NCBI GenBank assembly: GCA_016618085.1
Contig: JABLTG010000012.1
Span: forward strand, 62,001 to 126,000
From: Neovahlkampfia damariscottae
Taxonomy: Eukaryota; Heterolobosea; Selenaionea; Neovahlkampfiida; Neovahlkampfiidae
Direction: 5' to 3'
DNA: 64,000 bases
Shown here: in pieces, positions 45,515-56,977 of the stretch
Position numbering within the stretch: position 1 is the first letter of the stretch
Layout of the letters: every line of letters starts with the position of its first letter
Notes under the pieces: model-generated
Seen by the model: the letters and a program-made list of their open reading frames with translations, nothing else
Databases searched by the model: none
What the model was told of the DNA's origin: nothing
Translations under genes and position numbers: made by a program

Positions 45515-47547
45515 TTATGACTTTTGAGCAATAGATCCTTTTAGCATATTTTCTGGAAATTCAAAACATTCTACTAAATCTAAAGCATGTCGGTCGATAT
45601 CTTTTAATACATTTCTGATGACTTTATTCAATTGGTCAAATCTGTTGTTGGAGATGAATTTTGAATGCAAAAACCAGGGATCATTTTTGACAATATTGAC
45701 AGCGTATAATGTTCTTAAACATTTCAATACTGTTTTATTGTCAATACTTTCACATGACTCAATTGCCTTGGTAAATTCTTCAAGATGTAATTTTTCAATG
45801 TATGCATTCGTTAAGCTTGAAGAATGAAGTTGCACTGCATTCCAGGCTTCAAAAAGATTCTTTTTCTTCATTTCATTTGAAAATCTATTCGCAAGTGTGA
45901 AAACCAATCGATCTTCTCTCTTTTGAAAAAGTGAAATCAAGAAATTACTGCTTGACCAATCATCAATACTTGGTAAAAATTCAGTATCTTGAATTAAATA
46001 AGAATGAACATCTTGATAATAATATTCAACTAAAATTTGAAAGTAACTTGATGTTAATCTAGACTGAAATTTTCCAAGTAAGTATTTACTGATCAATTGA
46101 GAGAGAACTGGATTTGCACCATCCAAAGTAACCATTATATCTAAATCATTTTTTAATCCTGGGATCAAATTTTTTGAAATGTATCCTTCTGATCCACAAC
46201 ACTCTCTACATTCTTGAAGACATTGATTTGCTGCCCATGAAGTATAGATTTTAGCAGCAGCAATTTTGATTGTTAATTCTTTCAATTTTTCTTCACTTTT
46301 GTTTGAATAAAGTTTCTTACAACTTTTGATATAAAATCCAATAGCATAAGATTTTGCTAAATTTGAATACAACAAATATTTTTGGTTTTGATGTGAAATA
46401 ATTGGAACTTCTGGATTACCAAATTGCAGTCTTTTATGTGAATATCTGATTGCAATTAATAATGCCAAGCGCATTTGATAAATGATTGGTACAGCAACAC
46501 TTAAAAAAACAGTTAAATGAAAAGTGATTTACAGTAAACGTGCTAATAATAATTGATCTGTGATTTTTCCAAATCTCTGAGAATTTGATTTGATTTTAGT
46601 TTCATATTCCCCATTTTCATTAATTCTTCCAAATTTTCCCAACATGTTCTTCAATGGAATTCTCACTTGATTAAACTCAATGATTCCATGATCCACTCCA
46701 TTTAATCCTTCTTTTTTTCCTATTGTTTCTATTGTAATTCCGTGACAACATTTATTATTTTCATCCCTCAGTTGAACAATAAATGGATGTATTCCATAGG
46801 ATTTTTCATTGAGTGTTAAATTTGCAAAGATGATTGAATAATTTGCGTGTTTACCAGCCCCACCAATATAACACTTTCTTGAACTCTTTTTTGGACTATT
46901 TATGATAATTTCTTTTGTTGATTTATCAAAAATTGCTGTTGTTTCAAGTGACTATTTTGTCATCAATTTTATTTTTATTTTTACTTTTATATCACTTCCA
47001 TGACCAATTTCTGTCATTCCAAAACAACCAAAAACTTCTGAGTTATCAATTTTTGGAATGAAAAAATTAATTTGTTCTTCATTTCCAAGATTATAAAGGC
47101 AGCTGTTCGGTGAAAAAAAAAAAAAAATTACCAGGTGAAAAACGAATAATTGATTGAAAATTTCATTCCAAGGGATGAACTATTACTTGAGAAACTTTCA
47201 AAAAAAGCAAAATATTTCAGTGGATCTTCTTTTATGTCTTTTCCTTTAAGAAATTGTTGTTCAAGTATTTTCAAAAGATTTTTAAAGGTCCAGTCTTGCA
47301 ATTCATCAGAAGTCATTTGATTTTGTTCTTCTCTTTCTTGAAACTCTTCTTGGGACAAAAATAATTTTACTTTTTTTCTGAATTCTTTGTGGTCGTCTTC
47401 AAACATTTGTAACAATTCTTGTTTGTTAATTTTTATTTTTTTTGTAAAAGGAAAGATGAAACAATCTTCTTTTGAGATAACTCTTTGTGTTTCTGATATC
47501 AACTGATTTTTCAAAACAAAAATTCTGTTTGATGTTGTGCTGTTCAT
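45515..47547 (-). CDS. Acyl-CoA oxidase
   Basis: At least four exons, about 640 residues. N-terminal helical domain (47128-47547), then the FAD/substrate region with GCFGMTEIGHGSDIK, GAGKHANYSIIFANL, the central beta-domain, and the C-terminal helices with the catalytic Glu region QECRECCGSEGYISKN and LDGANPVLSQLISKYLLGK. It carries out the first, oxygen-using step of fatty-acyl-CoA beta-oxidation in peroxisomes. Unusual: the C-terminus is ...GSIAQKS, not an SKL-type PTS1; targeting could be by PTS2 or by partner, or the enzyme is elsewhere. CCAATCAT is 20 nt upstream of the ATG. Confidence 0.9.
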
Positions 47548-47647
47548 GAAAACGAAAAAGATGATTGGACTGAATGATCATGAGGTGATTGAAATACAAA
47601 AATAATTTTAAACATGAAAAATTGGATTTTAATATCTTGAAATGTAT

Positions 47648-50600
47648 TTATTGATTCAAAACTGCATGACATCTTTCACAAACTTGATGTTCAACTTTTG
47701 AAGTAAATTTCCAACATCTGACACATTTATAATCTGTTGGCTCGATCAACTTAACACTATACTCTAAATCCGAATCATTTTTAGTGATTGTAACTTTTGA
47801 AACAGAAAATATTTCTTCCAAATCTTCATTTGTGAATAATTCCAAAAATTTCATTTTTTCTTTATCAAAAATTTCAATTTCAACATTAGTCGCAAAAGAA
47901 CTACCAATTTTCCTGTTCAAAATTAGAATATTAAATTTCTCACTTTTCTGTTCTTTCTTTTTCGATTAATTTATTTACTTCATGTTTTAAATTCAAAATT
48001 TCAACCCAAGCAGTTTCCATTTCTTCATTTAATTTCCATTCTTCTTTCTAATATAACATTCAATACTTAAAATAAAAAAACTTACAAGATGCATCCAACC
48101 TGTTTCAAAAAAAGAAGTTTGTTCTTTCAATGGATGATTTTGATAAACATCTTCAGCTAAATGACATAAAATTGGTGCAAATGATTTCACAAAAATATCG
48201 AGAATCTATTGAAAAAGTGAGAAATTCAATCTCAAAAATTACATAAAAGATAGTTGTAATTGATGATTTCCTTCCTTGAGATACAATTGGTTCTGCGTAT
48301 AATCTGTCTTTAATAACATCTAAATAGAATGATGATAAATCAACATGAACAATATCTCTAATGAGTTGATGAACTTTATAAAATTCAAATTCATCATAAT
48401 AACGAGTTGTCTTTTCTGCATATTTCATCATTTGATGTAAGATATATTGATCAACTTTTCTTAATTCATTATATGGAACAAAATCTTCCTTTGAGAAATT
48501 TGAAAGATTTCCCAACATGAATTTAGTTGTATTTCTGATTTTTTTATATAAATCAAATTGAATTGAAATAACATTTGGTCCAATAAGAATATCTTTTGTA
48601 TAATCAGCAGAAGCAATCCACAATCTCAAAACCTATGAAAAAAAAATATTCAAAAAACATCAATATTTTACGTCAGCCCCATATGCTGGGTTTTTTTGTC
48701 TATCCTTTCCACCATGAACTATTGAAGATGGTAAGATCATGTTTCCAAGAGATTTTGACATTTTTCTTCCATTTTCATCTAAAACGAAACCATGAGTGAT
48801 TAAATTTGTATATGGTGATTTATTTGTTAATGCGACAGAAGTCAATAATGATGATTGAAACCAACCACGATGTTGATCTAAAAAATTTCAGTTGTTTGAT
48901 GAATTTTCAAACCTGATCCTTCCAAGTATACATCAGCCGGTAATTTAATACCTCTTTCTTTCAAAACTGAATACCAACTACTTCCACTATCAAACCATAC
49001 ATCTAAAGTATCAGTTCCTCTTTCATATTCATTTCCATCATTGCGATATTTTGGAGCCAATAATTCTTCAGTAGATAATTCCCACCAACAATTTGTTCCA
49101 TGTTCTCTCACAAGTGATATAATATGTTCAATACTTTCAGTAGTTGCCAGTACATCACCATTTGCTTTATTATAAAAAACAGGAATTGGAACACCCCAAT
49201 TTCTTTGACGACTAATACACCATTCATTTCTTTTTTCAATGAATGATTGTAAACGATTTCTTCCAGAAGGTGGATAGATATTGATATTTTCGATACTTTT
49301 GAGTGCATCTTCTTTCAATTTTTCAACAGTAGCAAACCATTGTGATGTTGATCTGATGATTACAGGTTTCTTTGATCTCCAGTCATAAGGGTATTTATGA
49401 TTGTAATCTTCTTTAGCTATTATTTTATTTTTCTCTTCTAAAATTTTCATTACAGCTTCTGTTCCTTCTGTTAAAACTGATAAACCTTCAAATTCAGGAA
49501 CTTGATTCGTAAATCGACCAAAGTTATCAACTGGACAAATAGGTTCTAAATTATGTTTCTTTCCAATCAAGAAATCTTCCATACCATGTCCAGGAGCTGT
49601 ATGAACTAATCCAGTACCTGCTAAAGTTGTAACATGATCACCATGAACTAAGACACTTTCTCTCTCATATAATGGATGATCACATGTGTATTGTGATAAA
49701 AGATTTCCTTTGAAGTTTTCTAATACTTCATGATTTTGAAGATGTCTTGAAACTTCTTTTAAAAGATCACTTGCAACAATAAAATGTTCATCATTCCACC
49801 TGATAATTGAATAATCAAAATTCTCATTAAAACAAACAGCCTTTGATGAAACAATGTGAGTATTCCATTTCTTACTTGATTTGAAACGATTGTCCAAGGA
49901 GTTGTTGTCCAAATTAAACATCCAATATTTTTATATTTTTTTGTAAAATCATTTTCAATTTTTTGATTTTCTTTTGTTCTCATTTTGAATGAAACAAAAA
50001 TTGATTTGGAAATGTGATTTTCAGGATATTCCAATTCAGCTTCAGCCAATGCTGTTTGATTTGAAGGAGACCAATAAACAGGTCTAAATCCTTTATATAT
50101 CAATCCTTCAAAAAATTATAATTAACAAATTTTAAAGGTACCTTTTTTGTACATTTCCAAAAATATTTTGAGTTGTGATGCTTCATATTCCGGTTTCATT
50201 GTAGTATAAATATTATCCCAATCACCTAAAACACCCCATCTTTTAAAATCTTTCATTTGATTTTCAATTTGACTTGTAGCAAATTCAGCACATTTTTTTC
50301 TAATTTCCAAAGGATCATTAATTTTTGAATTTGAAAATTGCATTTCAATAGGTAGACCATGACAATCCCATCCAGGTATAAAATTAACTTTATATCCTTG
50401 TAAAATTTTATATCGACAAATTATGTCTTTTAACACTTTATTCAAACTATGTCCAATATGAAGATTTCCATTGGCGTATGGTGGACTTTTTGGTTAATTT
50501 TTGATTTTTTATTACCCATCATGTAATGTAAATTCTTTTTTATTTTCTAAATTTTTTTGTTTTTCATAAATATAATCACAACAAATTTTTTGTAAATTTG

Positions 50601-50742
50601 GTTCTGTTATTTCTGAATTGGATCTCATTGAAAAATTGGTTTTTGGTAAATTCAGAGTTTTGCTAAACTGTTTAAATACATTTTCATCTGATTTAAAACG
50701 AAAAAACTTTTTTGGTGTTGTGTGAGTGAAAATTCTTTTCAT
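47648..50742 (-). CDS. IARS2: Isoleucyl-tRNA synthetase, mitochondrial type
   Basis: About ten exons, near 950 residues. Basic, Asp/Glu-poor N-terminus ([17 protein letters not shown]) as a mitochondrial presequence; HIGH motif in [25 protein letters not shown]1 editing domain ([31 protein letters not shown]); [30 protein letters not shown] in [14 protein letters not shown]-terminal zinc finger CVRCWKFT...[10 protein letters not shown], a mark of the bacterial/mitochondrial enzyme. Start chosen at the first ATG (50742), 8 nt from an ATTGG box. It charges mitochondrial tRNA-Ile. Companion to the mitochondrial TyrRS at 8-9.6 kb. Confidence 0.93.
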
Positions 50743-50875
50743 TTGAACAACCAATCAAATCGATTTTTGGTTCAAAATCAAAACAGCTTCAAAAACATAA
50801 AACCAAGTATTTTTCTGTTTATTTTTTGGATAATATATTGCACAAAATAGACCAATGATTTTCCATTTTTAAAAA

Positions 50876-51847
50876 ATGAAAAATCTTGTTGGTGTGGAGT
50901 GTGGAGGCACTTCTTTCAAAGTATCATTTGCACAAGATGAACCTACAAATATAACAGAAACAAAAATATTTTTAACTTCAAAAGAAGATCCAAATATTAC
51001 CATCAAAGAAATTTTAAATTTTTTGAAAACAAAAAAATTCGATTCCTTGTAAATTCAACAATAAAAACTAATTTTATAGAGCAATAGCAAGTTTTGGACC
51101 TCTTGACCTTAACAAAAAAAGTCCAACTTATGGTTTCATTACTGTAATTGTTTTTCTTTTGTTTAACACTAGCTTTACAAGTCAACTCCAAAGAAAGTTT
51201 GGCAAAATTTTAATTTATTAGGACCTTTTAAACATGAGTTTCAAAAAGGTGATTTTCCTGAAATTCAATTTGACACCGATGTCAATGCACCTGCTTTATC
51301 AGAATATTTTTATGGAGGACATGGTTCTATTGAATCAACAGCATACATAACTGTTGGAACAGGCGTTGGAATAGGTTTAGTTATACAAGGAAAACCGATT
51401 CATGGTTTATTACATCCAGAAGGAGGTCATATGTATTGTCAATTATCAGAAAACGATTTGAAGAATAATTTCAAAGGTACTTGTCCATTTCATGGGAATT
51501 GCGTTGAAGGTATGGTTTCATCAGGATCAATTTGTGCAAGAAAAGGTATTGATCAAAATGAATTACCAAAATTGAAAGATGATGATGAAGTTTGGGATTC
51601 AGTTGCTCATTATTTAGCTCATTTATGTGTTAATATTATTTTATTGACCTCAGTTGATGTAATTGTTGTTGGAGGAGGTATTTTTCAAAGAAAAATTTTG
51701 TTATCAAAAATTCATAAAAATGTGAAATTATTGTTGAATAATTATTTAAAAATTTCAAAGTCAATAGAAGAATTAATTGTTATTTCGAAATTTGATTCAA
51801 ATTCAGGAGTTGTTGGTGCTCTGACTTTATCAGAAATGGCGCTTTAA
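50876..51847 (+). CDS. ROK-family sugar kinase (fructokinase-like)
   Basis: Three exons, about 300 residues; introns 51049-51078 and about 51145-51171. N-terminal ATP site GVECGGTSFK, then FGPLDLNKKS, the sugar-binding DTDVNAPALSEYFYG, the phosphate loop ITVGTGVGIGLVI, the ROK zinc cluster HPEGGHMYCQ...CPFHGNCVEG, and IVVGGGIF near the end. The order HPExGH plus CxxHxxCxEG is that of ROK fructokinases rather than glucokinases, but the sugar is not certain. Phosphorylates hexoses for glycolysis. ATG follows CCAATG by about 20 nt. Confidence 0.88.
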
Positions 51848-52037
51848 ATGATTAAAACTATTTGTTGGTTTCTGTTTTTGATTGTTTTTTTGTAGATTTA
51901 TCAAATTATTTTGAATCGTGTCCGTTTAAATTCGTGTATTGATGTCAGTGTGATCGTTGTATTTCATTGGTTTAACATGAGATGACCAATCCAGTGTAAT
52001 TTCTGAAACACACAAGTTTTTTGGTGAAAAGAAGAAA

Positions 52038-53072
52038 ATGATTAAATTAATACTATTTGATTATTTAAAATTCAAAGAACAAAAAACAGTTGCCAACAAA
52101 GGTTTAAAAAACAAAAAAAAAAAACAAAAAAAACAATCTTGGAAACCAACATTTACAATGGAAATTACAAATCCAAAAATTCATCTTTTAAATATTATTC
52201 CTCTTTCAGATGCTAATTTTATTTTAGTTTTTAAAAATTTCATTGAAATTTGGGATGGAATACAATTTGAGATTATCAAAGTTCTTGAAACCACAAAAGA
52301 ATTTCAAACAGTTATTCCTTTTGAAAAAAATCAAATTTTCATTCAAATTAAATATAGTGGAATAATTTTGGATATAATGGAAGAGAAAGTCATAAAAGAA
52401 TTTAGTAGTATTGATTGTGTTTATCCAGGTATTCCAGGTCATATCGTTTTGAGAGATTTATCTGATGATTTATTCATCTATAATGGATTTGATATGAAAA
52501 AAATAGGTCAACCCCAGGACAGATATGATGGAGGATACCTTTTTTATTCAAATGCTATTCAATTTGCTCCAGAAACAGTAGTTCTTGAAATATCAAATGA
52601 GGAATTTTATTTTGATAGTTATTCGTTATATCACAACTCTTTGTTGACAGAATTTAGTGAAGATTTCAATTTATTCAACAAGAACACTACTCCACTGTCA
52701 GGTACAAAATATATTTCAAATCATTCTATAATCAAGGATTTAGAAGATGATTCTTTTTCAATTGAATTGACATTTAACATCATAATGCTTTCAAAGATGT
52801 TAAATGATACTGATCTACTTATTGGGACCAAAAATGATAAATTGATCATTTTTGATTTGAATTTGTTGAAAATTAAAAAAACTCTTGAATTAGAAAATTC
52901 GAAATTTAGCATGAGTTCGATGATTTTATTAGCAAATGGAAACGTAATAACAATAGTAAATGATTCAATAAATTTGTATGATGTCAAATTTTTCACTGAT
53001 ATTTCATTGAATATCAATTTTCTGAAGAGTGGATTGAAAAAAGTCTTGGATTTGAATTTTCATTTCAGATGA
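52038..53072 (+). CDS. Beta-propeller-like (WD40-type) protein, unknown role
   Basis: Intronless, 344 residues. A lysine-rich segment (KGLKNKKKKQKKQ) follows MIKLILFDYLKFKE. The rest is strands of the form h-h-x-h-x-D/N...h-h-x-h-W/h-D, for example HLLNIIPLSDANFILVFKNF, IEIWDGIQFEIIKVLE, LLIGTKNDKLIIFDL and MILLANGNVITIVN, suggesting a degenerate seven-bladed propeller. No partner known. Similar single-exon 'WD-like' genes are often family members in protists; no second copy is in this window. Confidence 0.55.
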   Translation: MIKLILFDYLKFKEQKTVANKGLKNKKKKQKKQSWKPTFTMEITNPKIHLLNIIPLSDANFILVFKNFIEIWDGIQFEIIKVLETTKEFQTVIPFEKNQIFIQIKYSGIILDIMEEKVIKEFSSIDCVYPGIPGHIVLRDLSDDLFIYNGFDMKKIGQPQDRYDGGYLFYSNAIQFAPETVVLEISNEEFYFDSYSLYHNSLLTEFSEDFNLFNKNTTPLSGTKYISNHSIIKDLEDDSFSIELTFNIIMLSKMLNDTDLLIGTKNDKLIIFDLNLLKIKKTLELENSKFSMSSMILLANGNVITIVNDSINLYDVKFFTDISLNINFLKSGLKKVLDLNFHFR

Positions 53073-53333
53073 ATTGGTATCAATGTTGATAATTCTCCGA
53101 AAAATAAAATTTATTGGAAGTTATTGAAAACACTCCACAGGAAGGTAAATTATGATTGTCGTTAAAAAAATGATCTTACCTTAAACTTTGAGCTCATTTT
53201 ATCAATTGACCAGTCAATACAATTGTTGAATTTATCAATAAAACTGGAGGAAGCAGTATGCTGAAATAGCATATCATATTCAGCAAACAATTTTATACAT
53301 TTTGGTTTTCCCAATTCAAAATTTACATCAGCA
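53073..53333. other. Intergenic with no gene seen
   Basis: About 260 bp before the tRNA; AT-rich, no ORF or repeat of note. Confidence 0.5.
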
Positions 53334-53403
53334 TCCGATGTAGTCTAGTGGCAGGATATCTGGCTTTCACCCAGGCGACCCGGGTTCGATTCCCGGCATC
53401 GGA
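53334..53403 (+). tRNA. tRNA-Glu (UUC)
   Basis: Full cloverleaf: acceptor TCCGATG with CATCGGA, D-arm GTCTAGTGGCAGGAT, anticodon stem-loop CTGG-CTTTCAC-CCAG with anticodon TTC, and T-arm CCCGGGTTCGATTCCCGG with a perfect B box. 70 nt, no intron. A run of five T (53411-53415) just downstream is the RNA polymerase III stop. Reads GAA/GAG codons. Confidence 0.97.
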
Positions 53404-53777
53404 GTAAAAATTTTTGTTTTCAACAATGCATAAAAATAAATAAAATACTGAGACATTTAGCAATCTGCTTGCGTACTATGGAATAAATAAAGTAATTAAA
53501 ATTGAATAAAACTTTATTATTTTTTGTTTCTTTTGGAGCTGACACTTCAACCATGGAATTCTATTTTTATTTCATCTTCATCTTCTTTGTTAAATGACAA
53601 ATTGTGAACATTAAAAGTTGTGGACGAGACAGTAGATTAACTGATCAGTACTCCTTTTGTGGAGGCCATTATTGTGGTATAATTTTTTCGAGTTCGATTC
53701 TTGGGTGTGAAACATCATTTAAGGAAGTTTCCAATTAATAAATTCCACCAATCAAATCAATATTTAACTTTAGAAGC
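53404..53777. other. Intergenic between tRNA-Glu and the prolidase
   Basis: About 370 bp. It holds a GTTCGATTC word (53693-53701) like a tRNA B box but no matching acceptor stem or anticodon arm, and the CCAATC promoter box (53748) of the prolidase. Confidence 0.5.
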
Positions 53778-55246
53778 ATGAACAAACTTTCCTTGTCCAC
53801 CGTCTTTTTAGTTGGTAATGTGTTATTATTCACAGGTTTATTCTTTGTGGCTATCAAACAGTTTGAAAAAAGTGAAACACAATTTGGTTTCTTGGCAAAA
53901 GGAAATCCAAAATGCACTACAAAAATTGACCCAGTAAAAAAAAAAAAACCTAACTGCAAAAGGTAACTCAAACTGAAAAATTCCACAGAGACATGCACAA
54001 AGAGTTAAGAGATAGGTTAGTTGAACAATTTCCAGAAAAAAAAGGTATTTTGTTTGTAGAAGGTGCAAAAAGTGATGTTGAAAGACAAAACAGACAATTT
54101 TTATATCTAAGTGGTGTATTCCATCAAGTTTATGGACATTATATCGTTATTGATTTAGAAACAAAGAAATCAATTCTTTTTTCACCTGAATTAGAAGAAT
54201 ATGAAGCTATTTGGCATTTAATTTCAATTCCAACAAAAAAAGAATTAAAAGAGACTTATGGTGTTGACGAAGTATATTGGACAAATGAATTTGATAAAAA
54301 AATGAATGAAATTAAACCAATCAAAATTTTTATTGATAAAGATCAAAAATTACCATCAAATCCGACAAATGCTCCTGTCAATTCAGCTATTTTAAAAGAT
54401 CAAATTTATAAAATGAGATCAATCAAATCAGAAAAAGAACTTCAACTGTTAAAAGTTGTCAATGAAGTTTCATCCAATGCTCATATTCAAGCAATGAAAG
54501 AAATCAAACCAAATTTAAATGAATTTCATATTCATTCTTTATTTGAATATGTTTGTCACAATTGTGGTTTGAAGAACCAATCATATTCACCAATTGTTGG
54601 AACTGGAAGAAATGGAGCAATTCTTCATTATACAAGAAATGATCAAATCATCAAAGAAAATGATGCATTTTTAATTGATGCAGGTTCTGAATACTATGGA
54701 TATTCAAGTGATATTACTTGTTCTTATCCAGTTAATGGTAAATTTAATCTTCAACAAAGAACAATCTACCAATCAGTTTTGAATGTTCAAATTGCTTCAA
54801 TCAAACATATTAAAGTTGGTTTAACTTATGAAGAATTATTGATGTTTGCTCATAAACAATTATTAGGAGAATTAAAAAAAAACAATTTCGTAACTGGTGA
54901 AATTGAAGATTTATACAAATTAGAAATTCATCGTTTATTCATGCCACATGGTCTAGGACATCACATTGGATTAGATGTTCATGATACAACAAAATTGATT
55001 CAAGGTCCAATTTTACCAAATATGGTGTTCACAATTGAACCTGGTATTTATTTCTTACCATTTTTATTTGAAGGAGCAAAACCTGAACAAAAAAGACATT
55101 TGAATATGAATTATATCAAAACATATTATCAATTTGGAGGTGTTAGAATTGAAGATGATATTGTTGTTACGAATAATGGAATAAGATATTTATCAAAAGT
55201 TCCAAGAACTATTCCAGAAATTGAACAATTAATGAATAAAAATTAA
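53778..55246 (+). CDS. Membrane-anchored M24B metallopeptidase (Xaa-Pro dipeptidase / aminopeptidase P)
   Basis: Two exons, 53778-53962 and 53989-55246, joined by a 26-nt intron; 480 residues. The first exon gives a signal anchor (STVFLVGNVLLFTGLFFVAI) and a basic linker; without it the enzyme would appear to start at MHKELRD. The catalytic domain has the pita-bread fold metal ligands in order: DAGSEYYGYSSDIT (two Asp), MPHGLGHHIGLDVHD (His), FTIEPGIYF (Glu) and GGVRIEDDIVVT (Glu). It cleaves X-Pro bonds. The N-terminal domain binds the substrate N-terminus. Membrane anchoring is unusual for prolidases. CCAATC is 24 nt upstream of the ATG. Its stop is 5 bp from that of the facing gene. Confidence 0.93.
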
Positions 55247-55251
55247 TGAAA

Positions 55252-56607
55252 TTATTTTATGAATACATTACAACCGTTGTTGTTGTTCAAGTAGAATGTC
55301 CAACCAGATCGATTCCAATATTCTCCATACAACATAGAATGATAATCATCATCAATACCAGAATGATACCCATTTGTCAGATGATCCCTTGCACTAATCC
55401 AAGGATCTTCTTGAACACCTATTCTCTTACACCAATTCCTTGAATATGGTTGATCAAACAAATGACTCTTTTCAATTCTTGTTCCTACAATTCCTCCCCA
55501 ATGTTGATAAACAGAATCTTTGTGACAAATTAACCATTTTTTACCATCACCAGTGATGAAAAGAAAGTAAGTGAATGGTATTGTATCAAATTTCAAACTG
55601 AATGATTCATTAATGGTCGGTGATACTTTGTTGAAATCAATATTTCCATATTGTGCATTTCCTTTAAGTTTGTCTTTTGGATTATCCCATTTTTGCGATG
55701 GTTTGTGTCTTCTGACAAGCATCCAACCTCCTCCTTCGAAATTCATATCACAATAAACGGGTTTTGCGATTCCATCAACTAAAATAGAATAAATGCCGTT
55801 CGTTGATTCTTTGAAATATTTCATGATTGTTAAGGCGCAATCTGGACTTCTGCATACCTTTGGGTTGGTGAATAGTGGTTTCAATGATGGATTATATTTC
55901 ATTTCATCCTTAAAATTGATTTCAAATTTCACCAAACTCTTTTTGGACACTTCTAAATAATCGATGTAGTGAAAAATTTTAAATGAAGATTCTTCATCTT
56001 TGTGTTCATTGTACCATTTCATTGCAAATTCTAAAACGATATCCTCAGATGTCCTTAATTTAAGGTCACAAAATATTTCAATTATATTTTGAAAATCTAA
56101 TAACAAAGCATCTTTGAATGTTGACAATTTTTCAAAATGAACAGCAAACATATTGGAGCATTTTCTTTGTAATTCTTTGGAATTTGTGGCAATTGAAACA
56201 GAAAATAAATCAAATAAATTATCAAAATCCAAGTAAGAAATAACAGATTCTTCTGAAATGACTCTTAATTCTTCGATACCATAAAATACAGAGGCACACA
56301 AAACATCAATTGTGTTTGATTCATTTAACTCAATACCATCATGCAAATAGATGAATTTAAGCAAAACTTCAAGAGTTGAAGATTTTATGTCACCCAAAAT
56401 AATTTCTTTTTCAGTTGATTCTTTCATGCCATTTGAAAAAATTTTATCAAAAGTTTCACTAAAAGTTGACAAAATAATCCTGTGGACAGGATATTTTTTT
56501 CCTTCACATATCAAAGTAACATCACTATACTTTTTAGATTCATAAAAGTTTCGAAAATTATTTTCAACTTTTCTCACTTTTTCAAGTCGTCTTGATTTTT
56601 CGCCCAT
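55252..56607 (-). CDS. BTB-BACK protein with fibrinogen-like C-terminal domain
   Basis: Intronless, 451 residues from ATG 56607 (MGEKSRRLEKVRKVENNF), 5 nt after CCAATTA. BTB domain (YSDVTLICEGKKYPVHRIIL, TLEVLLKFIYLHDGI), BACK region (LRTSEDIVLEFAMKW), then a domain that begins CRSPDCALTIMKYF, continues NGIYSILVDG and KPVYCDMNFEGGGWMLVRRH, and ends WNRSGWTFYLNN. The last pattern (NGxYxI, VYCDM, GGGWxLV) is the start of fibrinogen-like and related lectin-like domains, normally extracellular. BTB-BACK suggests a Cullin-3 adaptor role; the C-terminal domain may bind glycans or phosphoproteins. Upstream 370 bp hold no gene. Confidence 0.8.
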   Translation of the reverse strand: MGEKSRRLEKVRKVENNFRNFYESKKYSDVTLICEGKKYPVHRIILSTFSETFDKIFSNGMKESTEKEIILGDIKSSTLEVLLKFIYLHDGIELNESNTIDVLCASVFYGIEELRVISEESVISYLDFDNLFDLFSVSIATNSKELQRKCSNMFAVHFEKLSTFKDALLLDFQNIIEIFCDLKLRTSEDIVLEFAMKWYNEHKDEESSFKIFHYIDYLEVSKKSLVKFEINFKDEMKYNPSLKPLFTNPKVCRSPDCALTIMKYFKESTNGIYSILVDGIAKPVYCDMNFEGGGWMLVRRHKPSQKWDNPKDKLKGNAQYGNIDFNKVSPTINESFSLKFDTIPFTYFLFITGDGKKWLICHKDSVYQHWGGIVGTRIEKSHLFDQPYSRNWCKRIGVQEDPWISARDHLTNGYHSGIDDDYHSMLYGEYWNRSGWTFYLNNNNGCNVFIK

Positions 56608-56977
56608 GTTAATTGGTTCAAAAAAAATCACAGAAAATAATTTTAAAAGTATTTGAAGCTGTCTGTTGACCATAAAATTGTAAACTATCAAAATATTCAG
56701 CTCAATTTCATGGAAGTTTTTTTGAACAAGAGAAATACTCAAACTGATCATAATTTTTTTTCAAAAGGAACATAATAAGATAATTGAGAACAATAACATC
56801 TTTGAGTGGCAGTTCCTTCTTCACAAAATTCTCACTTTATAAAAGGAAAAAAGGTCCTTGTCTTTGTAATACAAAAGTAAATGTACTCGAAGCGAATGTT
56901 TATTGGTTGATAATTCTATTTATGGTTATAATTCTCCGGTTCTACCGTAACACTCACTATAAAATCATGAACAAAAA

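Noticed and set aside
53640-53720. Possible second tRNA (GTTCGATTC word)
   Set aside because: A T-arm-like hairpin exists, but no acceptor stem partner or anticodon arm can be drawn.
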